Assembly (NCBI GenBank): GCA_964465385.1
Contig: CAYXIM010000087.1
Coordinates: forward strand, 1-6,091
Origin: JAAYBY01 sp964465385
GTDB taxonomy: Bacteria; Bacillota; Clostridia; Saccharofermentanales; UBA5734
Length of the DNA: 6,091 nt
Direction: 5' to 3'
The notes below the pieces were generated by a model. It worked only from the letters and a program-made list of their open reading frames with translations, made no database searches and was not told where the DNA came from. Positions within the stretch are counted from its first letter, which is position 1. The number at the start of each line of letters is the position of its first letter. This document shows, piece after piece, positions 1 through 6,033 of the stretch. The translations under genes were made by a program, and so were the position numbers.

Positions 1-1626
1 CATCATGCCGCCCATGCCGCCGCCGGCAGGCATTGCCGGTGCCGGAGTATCCTCTTTGATTTCCGTAATTCCTGCTTCTGTGGTAAGGAGCATGCCGGAA
101 ACGCTTGCTGCATTCTGCAGTGCGGAACGGGTTACTTTTACCGGATCCACGATGCCGGCATCAATCATGTTTACATACTCGTCGCTTGCGGCGTTGAATC
201 CGATTCCTTCCGGAGATTCTTTTACCTTGGATACCACAACGCTGCCTTCGAAACCGGCGTTCTCCGCAATCTGACGAACCGGCTCTTCCAGTGCTTTGAG
301 AACGATACTGACGCCTGTTTTGACATCACCGGTGGTTTCATCCAGCAGTTTGGCAACGTCCGGCAGGGCGTCGATGTAAGCGGTTCCGCCGCCGGCGATG
401 ATGCCTTCTTCAACGGCGGCACGCGTGGCGGCCAGGGCATCCTCGATGCGCATCTTTTTCTCTTTCATCTCGGTTTCGGTTGCTGCACCCACCTTGATAA
501 CGGCAACGCCGCCCGACAGTTTGGCCAGGCGCTCTTGCAGTTTTTCACGGTCAAAATCAGAGGTTGTTTCTTCAATCTGGGCGCGGATGGAACCGATGCG
601 GCCTTCGATGTCGCTTTGGGTGCCGGCTCCATCGACGATGATGGTGTTCTCTTTTTGGACTTTGATCTGGCGGGCACGGCCCAGCTGGTCTGTGGTCGCA
701 TCTTTGAGGTCCATGCCGACTTCTTCAGAAATCACCTGGCCACCGGTCAGGATGGCGATGTCTTGCAGCATGGCCTTGCGGCGGTCGCCAAAGCCCGGTG
801 CCTTAACGGCCACACAGGTGAAGGTGCCGCGCAGTTTGTTGACCACCAGGGTGGCCAGGGCTTCGCCTTCAACGTCTTCAGCGATGATCAGGAGTTTTTT
901 GCCTTCCTGGACAATTTTTTCAAGCAGGGGCAGGATATCCTGGATGTTGGTCAGTTTTTTGTCGGTGATCAGGATGTAGGCGTCATCAAGCACGGCTTCC
1001 ATCTTGTCGGTGTCGGTTGCCATGTAGGAGGACACGTAACCGCGGTCAAACTGCATGCCTTCAACAATTTCCAGTTCGGTGCTCATGGTTCTGGATTCTT
1101 CAACCGTGATGACGCCATCTGAGGTCACTTTTTCCATGGCATCGGCAATCAGTTCACCGATATGGCTGTCGTTGGCGGAAATAGCCGCAACACGGGTGAT
1201 GTCTTTTTTGCCTTCAACGGTTTTGGCGTGCTTCTTGATGCTCTCAGCAGCCACTTCAACCGAACGGGCGATGCCTTTACCCAAAATCATGGGGTTGGCG
1301 CCTGCAGCGATGTTTTTCATGCCTTCGCGGATGATGGCCTGGGCCAGCAGGGTTGCTGTGGTGGTGCCATCTCCAGCCACGTCGTTGGTCTTGGTGGCCA
1401 CTTCTTTGACCAACTGGGCGCCCATGTTTTCGAAGCGGTCTTCCAGTTCGATCTCCTTGGCAATGTTGACGCCGTCATTGATGATCGACGGGGTGCCGAA
1501 CTTGCGGTCTAAAACAACGTTGCGGCCCTTGGGGCCCAAGGTGATTTTAACTGTATCAGCCAGTTTGTTGACGCCTTTTTCCAGTAAACGCCGTGCGTCT
1601 TCAGCATATTTCAAGTCTTTTGCCAT
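1..1626 (-). CDS. groEL: Chaperonin GroEL (Hsp60), stop codon outside window
   Basis: GroEL forms the cytoplasmic double-ring 14-mer that folds proteins in an ATP-driven cycle with GroES. I read 542 uninterrupted codons from ATG at 1626 down to base 1. The protein opens MAKDLKYAEDARRLLEKGV and ends in the Gly/Met-rich tail GGGMGGMM, so only the stop codon, and at most a few residues, is missing (family length is about 540-548). The nucleotide-binding signatures are present: LGPKGRNVV (residues 30-38), NDGV with Asp51, and GDGTTT (85-90). Asp396 in RIEDAL matches the catalytic Asp398 of E. coli. The apical substrate-binding stretch GYVSSYM lies at 196-202, and GIIAGGG at about 408-414. An AGGAGG ribosome binding site (1636-1641) sits 9 nt before the ATG. 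The gene lies 30 nt downstream of groES in the same operon. Identification is essentially certain. Confidence 0.98.
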   Translation of the reverse strand, partial: MAKDLKYAEDARRLLEKGVNKLADTVKITLGPKGRNVVLDRKFGTPSIINDGVNIAKEIELEDRFENMGAQLVKEVATKTNDVAGDGTTTATLLAQAIIREGMKNIAAGANPMILGKGIARSVEVAAESIKKHAKTVEGKKDITRVAAISANDSHIGELIADAMEKVTSDGVITVEESRTMSTELEIVEGMQFDRGYVSSYMATDTDKMEAVLDDAYILITDKKLTNIQDILPLLEKIVQEGKKLLIIAEDVEGEALATLVVNKLRGTFTCVAVKAPGFGDRRKAMLQDIAILTGGQVISEEVGMDLKDATTDQLGRARQIKVQKENTIIVDGAGTQSDIEGRIGSIRAQIEETTSDFDREKLQERLAKLSGGVAVIKVGAATETEMKEKKMRIEDALAATRAAVEEGIIAGGGTAYIDALPDVAKLLDETTGDVKTGVSIVLKALEEPVRQIAENAGFEGSVVVSKVKESPEGIGFNAASDEYVNMIDAGIVDPVKVTRSALQNAASVSGMLLTTEAGITEIKEDTPAPAMPAGGGMGGMM

Positions 1627-1656
1627 AATCGTTTTCCTCCTGTAACTTCTCGCTCG

Positions 1657-1941
1657 TTATTCGACGATCGCCAGAATATCGCTTTGCCTGAGAATGGTAT
1701 ATTCCACATCATCGATTTTCACTTCTGTTCCCGCATACTTGCTGATCAGAACATGATCACCGACCTTGACTTCCATGGTCACTTCTTTTCCGTCAACCAG
1801 TCCGCCGGGGCCGGCTGCGACGATTTCAGCCACCTGGGGCTTTTCCTTGGCTGTGCCGGGTAAAACGATGCCGCTTTTGGTCGTTTCTTCAGCTTCAATC
1901 ATTTTGATCACTACGCGATCACCGAGTGGTTTGATGGTCAT
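1657..1941 (-). CDS. groES: Co-chaperonin GroES (Hsp10)
   Basis: GroES is the heptameric lid that caps GroEL and encloses the folding chamber in the cytoplasm. The 94-residue protein has the usual family length. It begins MTIKPLGDRVVIKMIEAEE and carries the mobile loop at about residues 18-33, with the hydrophobic GIVLP segment that docks on GroEL. The GDHVLISKYAGTEVK beta strand and the final ILAIVE are also typical. The start is supported by an AAGGAGG ribosome binding site (1949-1955) 7 nt upstream. It is the first gene of the groES-groEL operon, behind a sigma-A type promoter and a CIRCE operator, so heat-inducible control by HrcA is expected. Nothing in the gene looks abnormal. Confidence 0.98.
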   Translation of the reverse strand: MTIKPLGDRVVIKMIEAEETTKSGIVLPGTAKEKPQVAEIVAAGPGGLVDGKEVTMEVKVGDHVLISKYAGTEVKIDDVEYTILRQSDILAIVE

Positions 1942-1987
1942 ATCTTTGCCTCCTTTTGCTAGATCCTAGCCTCTTGATCTTGTTGAA

Positions 1988-2022
1988 GGAGTTAGCACTC
2001 TGTGTATAAGAGTGCTAACTCC
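1988..2022 (-). promoter_or_regulatory. CIRCE operator (HrcA binding site)
   Basis: A perfect CIRCE element, TTAGCACTC-N9-GAGTGCTAA, occupies 1992-2018. Its arms extend to 13 perfectly matched bases each (GGAGTTAGCACTC at 1988-2000 and its complement at 2010-2022) around a 9-nt spacer. In Firmicutes and many other bacteria, the repressor HrcA binds this site and blocks groESL transcription until heat or misfolded protein titrates it. Here it begins roughly at the predicted transcription start and lies wholly in the groES leader, the usual arrangement. No hrcA gene is in the window. Confidence 0.97.
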
Positions 2023-2029
2023 AAAGATA

Positions 2030-2058
2030 AATATAGGCCCTTGTGTGTTTTTTGTCAA
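2030..2058 (-). promoter_or_regulatory. Sigma-A type promoter of groES-groEL
   Basis: On the minus strand a perfect -35 box TTGACA (2058-2053) is followed after exactly 17 nt by the -10 box TATATT (2035-2030). Transcription should start near 2023, immediately before CIRCE, giving a leader of about 80 nt to groES. The -35 box lies partly in the arm of a hairpin (2035-2064) that may also end the cvpA transcript. Confidence 0.88.
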
Positions 2059-2064
2059 GGGCCT
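2035..2064 (-). terminator. Putative intrinsic terminator after cvpA
   Basis: An inverted repeat with perfect 9-bp arms (AGGCCCTTG at 2035-2043, its complement at 2056-2064) and a 12-nt loop lies 27 nt past the cvpA stop. On the minus strand the stem is followed by the AT-rich run ATATTTAT, an imperfect U-tract. On the plus strand the stem is followed by TTTTGTT, a better tract, although no plus-strand gene reads into it. It shares bases with the groESL promoter. Terminator function is inferred from shape and position only. Confidence 0.5.
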
Positions 2065-2091
2065 TTTGTTCGCTTGGGGGCAGGTCAGCCA

Positions 2092-2692
2092 TCAGAAGAG
2101 GTGGGGGATCAAATAGAGGTGTTCTGCCAGCCGGGACCGGCCCAGCTGCTCAAAACAGGCCGGAATAAAAGGGGCCGACAAACCGGTCAGCAGCAGGATC
2201 ACATTGGCCCAGAGCAGGCCTGTGACCAGGCCAGCCAGCAAACCGGCCAGGCGGTGGCTGAACCCCAGCAAGGGAACACGGTCCAGCGCACCTGTCAAGA
2301 GGCGGCTGACACCGACGATCAGCAAGCCAGCCAGGGCCAGCAAGACAAAGAGTGCCAGGGCTGTGGCGGCCCAGCGCAAGAAGCCATGGCCAAGACGCGG
2401 CAGGCCGCTCACCTGGTCCGCCAGCCAGGGCAGCATGAACAGGCGTTCAAGCAGGCTCAGGAAAACAGCTTCAAAGCGGTCCCGCACAGCCACCAGGACC
2501 TTCAAGGGGGCATGCATGCGGCCGCCATCAGGCAACACGGTCAACCCAAACCGCTCTGCCTGTGGCAGGCCGGCCAAAAGCCCCATCAAGGACAAACAAC
2601 ACAAGGCGAGACAGCTTGTTGATCAAGCCTTTTCGAAAGCCGGCCACAGCAGCTGCAAGCAAGGTCATCAGCAAGAGGATATCCAGGATCAC
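2092..2692 (-). pseudogene. cvpA: CvpA-family membrane protein, frameshifted
   Basis: CvpA (colicin V production) proteins are small inner-membrane proteins with several helices. Their biochemical role is unsettled, though they have been linked to colicin V export and envelope homeostasis. Reading starts at GTG 2692: the first 35 codons give VILDILLLMTLLAAAVAGFR followed by KGLINKLSRLVLFVL, the characteristic CvpA N-terminus with its GFRKGLI turn. This frame then runs into unrelated sequence and stops. The rest of the protein lies in the next frame, down to the TGA at 2092-2094, with hydrophobic helices around FLRWAATALALFVLLALAG and LAGLLAGLVTGLLWANVILL. The switch falls near 2590-2581 (CTTGATGGGG) and is repaired by removing one base, giving about 199 residues, a normal family length. 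The open C-terminal frame alone reaches back to about 2604, but a start there would lack the first helix. The GTG overlaps the galE stop, so the two genes are probably translationally coupled. A real mutation and a sequencing error cannot be told apart here. Confidence 0.75.
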
Positions 2693-3724
2693 CGCAGGCC
2701 CTCTGCCCCTGTGTGGCTGGTCCGGTAACCATCTGGGTTTTTCTGCTGCCAGCGCCAGGCGTCAGCACACATCTGGTCCAGGCTTTTTTCGGCCTGCCAG
2801 CCCAGCAGGGCCAGGGCTTTTTGAGGGTCAGCGTAGCAGGTGGCCACATCCCCGCCGTCTGGGGGCCATGACCAGGGGGAGCTTGCAGCCACTTGCTTGT
2901 TCAAAGGCCCGGATGAGCGTCAGGACGCTGTAACCATTTCCAGTGCCCAGGTTGATGGCGTGGGCACCTTGCAGGCCCTCAAGGGCTTTGAGGGCCAGGA
3001 CGTGGCCCCGGGCCAAGTCTTCCACATGGATGTAGTCGCGCACGCCGGTTCCGTCAACGGTCTCATAATCCTGGCCAAAGACGTGAACCGCCTGACGCCT
3101 GCCAACCGCGACCTGGGTCAGGGCCGGCATCAGGTTGTTGGGAACCCCCAGCGGGTCCTCCCCGATCAGCCCCGATGCGTGAGCCCCCACAGGGTTGAAA
3201 TAACGCAGCAGCAAGACGGACCAGGCCGGATTTGCCCGGGCCAGATCACGCAGGAGTTGTTCGTTCATGGCCTTGGTCCAGCCGTAGGGGTTGGTCGGTG
3301 CGAGCGGCGCCTCTTCGGCGATGGGGCTCTGGGCAGCTGTCCCGTAAACCGTGGCTGATGAGCTGAACACCAGCCGGGTGACCCCGAAGGCCTGCATGGT
3401 TTCACACAGGGACAAGGTGCTGTCCAGGTTGTTCCGGTAGTAGGCCAGGGGCGCTTTGACCGATTCACCCACGGCCTTGAGGCCGGCAAAATGGATGACA
3501 GCTTTAATGGGATGGGCTTCAAAAACCGCTTGCAGGGCAGGCCGGTCACAGACATCCGCCTGGATCAGGGGGAGCGCACGACCGGCCAGTTTTGCAACAC
3601 GCACCAGGGCCTCCTGGCTGCTGTTGGACAAATTGTCCACCACCACCACGTCTTCACCTGCTTCAAGCAGCTGCAGGCAGGTGTGGCTGCCGATATAGCC
3701 GGCGCCTCCGGTAACCAGGATCAT
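2689..3724 (-). pseudogene. galE: UDP-glucose 4-epimerase GalE, frameshifted near C-terminus
   Basis: GalE interconverts UDP-galactose and UDP-glucose with bound NAD in the cytoplasm (Leloir pathway and envelope sugar supply). It is an extended short-chain dehydrogenase. The main open frame (3724-2828, 298 residues) has the Rossmann motif GGAGYIGSHT (6-15), HFAGLKAVGESV (78-89), the catalytic SSSATVYG (121-128, Ser123), Tyr147-x-x-x-Lys151, and RDYIHVEDLA (229-238). After APRR (287-290) the frame goes wrong and stops. The conserved C-terminus (GDVATCYADP, then LLGWQAEKSLDQMCADAWRW and ending near NPDGY) continues in the next frame to the TGA at 2691-2689. The joined protein would be about 345 residues, close to the usual 330-340. 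The truncated product loses counterparts of E. coli Asp295 and Tyr299 near the UDP-sugar, so it is probably inactive if the shift is real. The ATG has an AAGGGG ribosome binding site at 3734-3739 (9-nt spacing). The TGA overlaps the cvpA GTG. Confidence 0.88.
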
Positions 3725-3756
3725 GACACAGCACCCCTTGTTTGTTTGCTGCTGTT

Positions 3757-3785
3757 ACCATAACATGGCTGCTGGTGGCTGCCAA
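3757..3785 (-). promoter_or_regulatory. Putative sigma-A promoter of galE-cvpA
   Basis: On the minus strand TTGGCA (3785-3780) and TATGGT (3762-3757) are separated by exactly 17 nt, each close to consensus. A start near 3750 would give a leader of about 26 nt containing the AAGGGG ribosome binding site of galE. It lies back to back with the promoter of the divergent DUF4364 gene. Assigned by pattern only. Confidence 0.6.
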
Positions 3786-3791
3786 GCGACG

Positions 3792-3806
3792 CCCTTTTCA
3801 AAAGGG
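3792..3806. repeat. Short perfect inverted repeat between divergent promoters
   Basis: CCCTTTT-C-AAAAGGG forms a perfect 7-bp dyad with one central base, lying between the two divergent -35 boxes and overlapping the plus-strand -35 candidate (3795-3800). A one-base centre is too tight for a full RNA hairpin, so a DNA-binding dimer site is the more natural reading. No known regulator motif is recognised, and a chance dyad is possible. Confidence 0.35.
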
Positions 3807-3823
3807 GGCCGAATGCTTATACT
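3795..3823 (+). promoter_or_regulatory. Putative sigma-A promoter of the DUF4364 gene
   Basis: A near-consensus -10 box TATACT (3818-3823) follows a weaker -35 candidate TTTTCA (3795-3800) after 17 nt. Transcription would start near 3830, about 26 nt before the TTG start codon. The weak -35 box coincides with an inverted repeat that could serve as an operator. Confidence 0.55.
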
Positions 3824-3841
3824 GGGCATAGATTGTTGAGA

Positions 3842-3858
3842 GGGAGTGAGTCTATTTG
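3842..3858 (+). promoter_or_regulatory. Ribosome binding site that fixes a TTG start
   Basis: GGGAG (3842-3846) lies 9 nt before TTG at 3856-3858. The frame is closed by TGA at 3847-3849, so no upstream start is possible. The next ATG in frame is deep inside the conserved domain. TTG is therefore the best-supported start. Confidence 0.7.
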
Positions 3859-4545
3859 CCCAGCGCTGATTTAGCCACACACAAATTGATTGTTTTGTCC
3901 ATCCTCAGCCAGCTTCCGGGCATCACCCTGAGCCAGCTGACCACCATCGCCCTTGAAACGCTGTATATGGATTATTTTGAATTCGTGCTGGCGTATGAAG
4001 AGCTCAGCCGTGACCAGTTGATCACCGAAAGTGTGCGCAAGGGTGAAAGCAAACAGGATGCCTTCGGCAGGCCCATTTCCCGGTGCGACCTGACCCCGGC
4101 CGGGCAAACCGTTTTTGAACAGCTCAAAGACCGCATGCCCCACCCCATCCGCTCCTACCTGGCGCAGGCCTGCCTGGGCTGGAAAAAAGACATCCGGCAA
4201 AAAAACGTGCTGACTGCACGCTGTGATCCGGATGGAAATGGTTTGTATCTGGTTGCTTTAACCCAAAACGACGGCATCAAGGACCTGATTGACCTGAAGA
4301 TAACAGTCTCAGACCGCCAGGTCGGCCAGGTGATTTGTGAGCGTTGGCAACGCCAGCCGCTGACCTTGTATCTGGGGCTTTTGTCCCTGTTGACCGGCGA
4401 TCCCATTCCCGTTTCAGACCGCATCAGTGCGGCCGAAACCGAACAGGATCCCGATCAGGACCAGACGGCGGACCATGAGCCGCTGCCCCGGCAGCAGACG
4501 CTTTTCACTGGCGCTGATACCGGAGCAGGCCCATCATCGGACTAA
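3856..4545 (+). CDS. DUF4364-family protein, putative winged-helix regulator
   Basis: This 229-residue protein looks like the DUF4364 family, found mainly in Clostridia and not functionally characterised as far as I know. The N-terminal part (about residues 8-95) has a winged-helix pattern: HKLIVLSILSQLPGITLSQL, then TLYMDYFEFVLAYEELSRDQLI, then a beta hairpin ending in LTPAGQTVFEQL (79-90). The MPHPIRSYL stretch (94-102) and the C-terminal alpha/beta part to about residue 180 fit the family as I recall it. Residues 190-229 form a polar, acidic, Gln-rich tail that is probably disordered and longer than I expect for the family. It contains QQTLF (213-217). There is no signal peptide or membrane segment, so it is cytoplasmic and may bind DNA. 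It is divergent from galE and convergent with fprA, with overlapping stops. The family call rests on recalled sequence pattern, not on a search. Confidence 0.75.
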   Translation: MPSADLATHKLIVLSILSQLPGITLSQLTTIALETLYMDYFEFVLAYEELSRDQLITESVRKGESKQDAFGRPISRCDLTPAGQTVFEQLKDRMPHPIRSYLAQACLGWKKDIRQKNVLTARCDPDGNGLYLVALTQNDGIKDLIDLKITVSDRQVGQVICERWQRQPLTLYLGLLSLLTGDPIPVSDRISAAETEQDPDQDQTADHEPLPRQQTLFTGADTGAGPSSD

Positions 4546-5750
4546 TCCATCAGGTTTGGCAGTTGTAAAATACGTGCCCCCAGTGCTTCAGCCAGGGCAT
4601 CCAGGCGCTCGATGTCTGCTTCATTGGGCAGGCCCTTGGCCAGAACGGTATCCAGGCGCTCGGCCTTGATGTTGGGGGTCAGCTGTGTCATGACCTGTTC
4701 CACCTGCGTACCCCAGCCATAGGAGCCGACAAAGGCCATATACTGGGTTTTGGGGCGCACGGCATTGGCCACCATGGCGGCATAAGCCATATTGGGATGC
4801 GGACCGCCCAGAACCGTGGGGGTGGCTAAAATCATAGCGGCGGCGTCGACCAGATCCATGATGAAGTGGCCCGTTTCCAGGCTCAGGCTTTCCGGCGTGC
4901 TGCCCAGGTCACGGCAGATGATCGACAGGCCCTGGGCCGAGAGTTTGATGATCAAGCGCTCGACCATGGTTCGCGTGCTGTTGTGCATGCTGATGTAGGG
5001 CAAGGTGACCAGCTTTTTAACCCCATCCCCCGTCCATTTTTCATAGCGCCCCAGAATCATCTCCGGGTGGTACCAGACTGGTCCGTGCGCCGGCGCAATC
5101 AGGCGTGGTTTAAGCTGTCGCGCCTTGGCAGTGTGTTTGGCCACCTGCTTGCGAAAGGGCATCATGATTTCAGCGTAGTAAGCCTTGGCGGCCAGCCGTT
5201 GTTCGGTGCTGGAGGTGGCAAAGGCTTTTTCAGTGGAATAGTGGGAGCCGAACAGGTCGCTGGAAAACAGGATGCGGTCTTCTTCAATCCAGACCATGGT
5301 GTTGTCCGGCCAATGGGCAAAGGGAATCATGTGAAAGGTCAGTTTTTTATCGCCCAGGTCGAGCTGGTCGCCTTCGTCCATGACCAGCACGCGCGAAGGG
5401 TCAAAATGCAGGTGGGTTTCCATCAGGTCCCGGACGGTCTTGTTGGCAACCACCTGGGCCATGGGAAAGCGCCGGAGCACCGCCTCGTTGGCGCCTGAAT
5501 GGTCTTGTTCGGTATGCAGGGAGATCAGGTAGTCGATGCGTTCCACCCCGGCTTCATCCAGGTTTTTCAACAGAACCCGGGTTTTCAGGGGGTCTACCGC
5601 GTCGATCAAGGCCGTTTTATCCCGGCCGATGATTAAATAAGCGTTGTAGGTGGTGCCGTGCGGGGTTGGCATCAGCGCATCGAACAATTGCCGATCAGCA
5701 TGATCGGCCCCAACTTCGAAAATGTTTTTTCCAATTGGCAGAACGGTCAT
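4542..5750 (-). CDS. fprA: Flavodiiron protein (A-type flavoprotein, FprA), O2/NO reductase
   Basis: Flavodiiron proteins are soluble enzymes that reduce O2 to water and/or NO to N2O, taking electrons from rubredoxin. The 402-residue protein has the standard two-domain core. The metallo-beta-lactamase-like domain (about 1-245) has the diiron ligands in HTEQDHSG (His79, Glu81, Asp83), His146 (FAHWPD), Asp165 (SSDLFGSH) and His222 (APAHGPVW), all present. The flavodoxin domain (about 248-395) has FMN-binding loops YISMHNSTRTM (252-262), TPTVLGGPHP (310-319) and GSYGWGTQ (342-349). There is no C-terminal rubredoxin domain, and a separate rubredoxin gene lies 94 nt upstream on the same strand. 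The ATG has only a weak ribosome binding site (AAGTGAG, 5760-5766, about 9 nt away). A 40-bp palindrome sits just before that site. Whether O2 or NO is the main substrate cannot be read from the sequence. Confidence 0.95.
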   Translation of the reverse strand: MTVLPIGKNIFEVGADHADRQLFDALMPTPHGTTYNAYLIIGRDKTALIDAVDPLKTRVLLKNLDEAGVERIDYLISLHTEQDHSGANEAVLRRFPMAQVVANKTVRDLMETHLHFDPSRVLVMDEGDQLDLGDKKLTFHMIPFAHWPDNTMVWIEEDRILFSSDLFGSHYSTEKAFATSSTEQRLAAKAYYAEIMMPFRKQVAKHTAKARQLKPRLIAPAHGPVWYHPEMILGRYEKWTGDGVKKLVTLPYISMHNSTRTMVERLIIKLSAQGLSIICRDLGSTPESLSLETGHFIMDLVDAAAMILATPTVLGGPHPNMAYAAMVANAVRPKTQYMAFVGSYGWGTQVEQVMTQLTPNIKAERLDTVLAKGLPNEADIERLDALAEALGARILQLPNLMD

Positions 5751-5774
5751 GGCGCATCGCTCACTTTCTATGCT

Positions 5775-5814
5775 TTTTTGAAGACAAGGTGACCGGTCAC
5801 CTTGTCTTCAAAAA
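5775..5814. repeat. 40-bp perfect palindrome between rubredoxin and fprA
   Basis: Bases 5775-5794 and 5795-5814 are perfect reverse complements with no spacer, centred on ACCGGT (core AAGGTGACC/GGTCACCTT). In the rubredoxin-fprA transcript it would fold into a stem of about 18 bp with a CCGG loop, ending 24 nt before the fprA start codon. T-runs flank its 5' side and A-runs its 3' side on both strands, the reverse of an intrinsic terminator. It could be an operator, an RNA processing or stability hairpin, or the remnant of a small mobile repeat. Role unknown. Confidence 0.9.
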
Positions 5815-5825
5815 CAGCTGTTTTT
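5810..5825. repeat. 16-bp palindrome abutting the larger one
   Basis: AAAAACAGCTGTTTTT is a perfect 16-bp palindrome that shares its A5 run (5810-5814) with the right arm of the 40-bp palindrome. In RNA its stem would be weak and A/U-rich. The shared run means that the two stems compete for the same bases. Confidence 0.75.
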
Positions 5826-5844
5826 TCGTGGTCATGTCATGCCA

Positions 5845-6003
5845 TTACAGGGGACTGAAGTCTTCCTGACCGGCACCGCACAGGGGACATACCCACTCTT
5901 CAGGCAGGTTCTCAAAGGCTGTTCCGGGGGCGACGCCGTTATCCGGATCACCGAGTTCAGGATCATAGATGTACCCGCAAATATCGCAGACATACTGTTT
6001 CAT
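5845..6003 (-). CDS. Rubredoxin
   Basis: Rubredoxin is a small cytoplasmic one-electron carrier with one iron held by four cysteines. Reading from ATG 6003 to TAA at 5847-5845 gives 52 residues beginning MKQYVCDICGYIYDPELGDP, the standard length for the family. The ligands are in CDICGY (Cys6, Cys9) and CPLCGAG (Cys39, Cys42), with the conserved aromatic residues Tyr4, Tyr11, Tyr13 and Trp37, PGTAFENLPEEWVCPLCG at 26-43, and Phe49. A GAGG ribosome binding site (6011-6014) lies 7 nt upstream and a TATAAT box is at 6034-6039. It is followed on the same strand by fprA and is the expected electron donor to it. Identification is essentially certain. Confidence 0.97.
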   Translation of the reverse strand: MKQYVCDICGYIYDPELGDPDNGVAPGTAFENLPEEWVCPLCGAGQEDFSPL

Positions 6004-6033
6004 ACACAAACCTCGCTTTCAAATGATAGGCCT

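Noticed and set aside
398..1645. Long plus-strand open frames opposite groEL
   Set aside because: groEL reads without interruption on the other strand with full family motifs. The opposite frames are low-complexity shadows without starts or domains.
1958..1970. Small inverted repeat GCTAG-ATC-CTAGC in the groES leader
   Set aside because: Five-base arms with a 3-nt centre are easily found by chance. CIRCE already explains regulation of this operon.
2581..2595. Programmed +1 frameshifting at CTT GAT in cvpA, by analogy with prfB
   Set aside because: There is no stop codon at the slip position, no upstream Shine-Dalgarno-like stimulator that I can see, and CvpA proteins are not known to use recoding.
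2002..2622. Open frame of 206 codons on the plus strand, rich in Gln, starting inside CIRCE
   Set aside because: It runs antisense to the cvpA region, has no ribosome binding site, resembles no known family, and its Gln richness is what the complement of Leu-rich membrane codons (CTG read as CAG) produces.
4866..5498. 210-codon plus-strand open frame opposite fprA
   Set aside because: It is fully contained in the well-supported fprA gene, with no ribosome binding site or recognisable domain.
5775..5826. Reading the 40-bp palindrome as a rubredoxin terminator
   Set aside because: On both strands the stem is preceded by T's and followed by A's, so no U-tract follows it. The T6 run at 5821-5826 is on the plus strand, where no gene needs ending.
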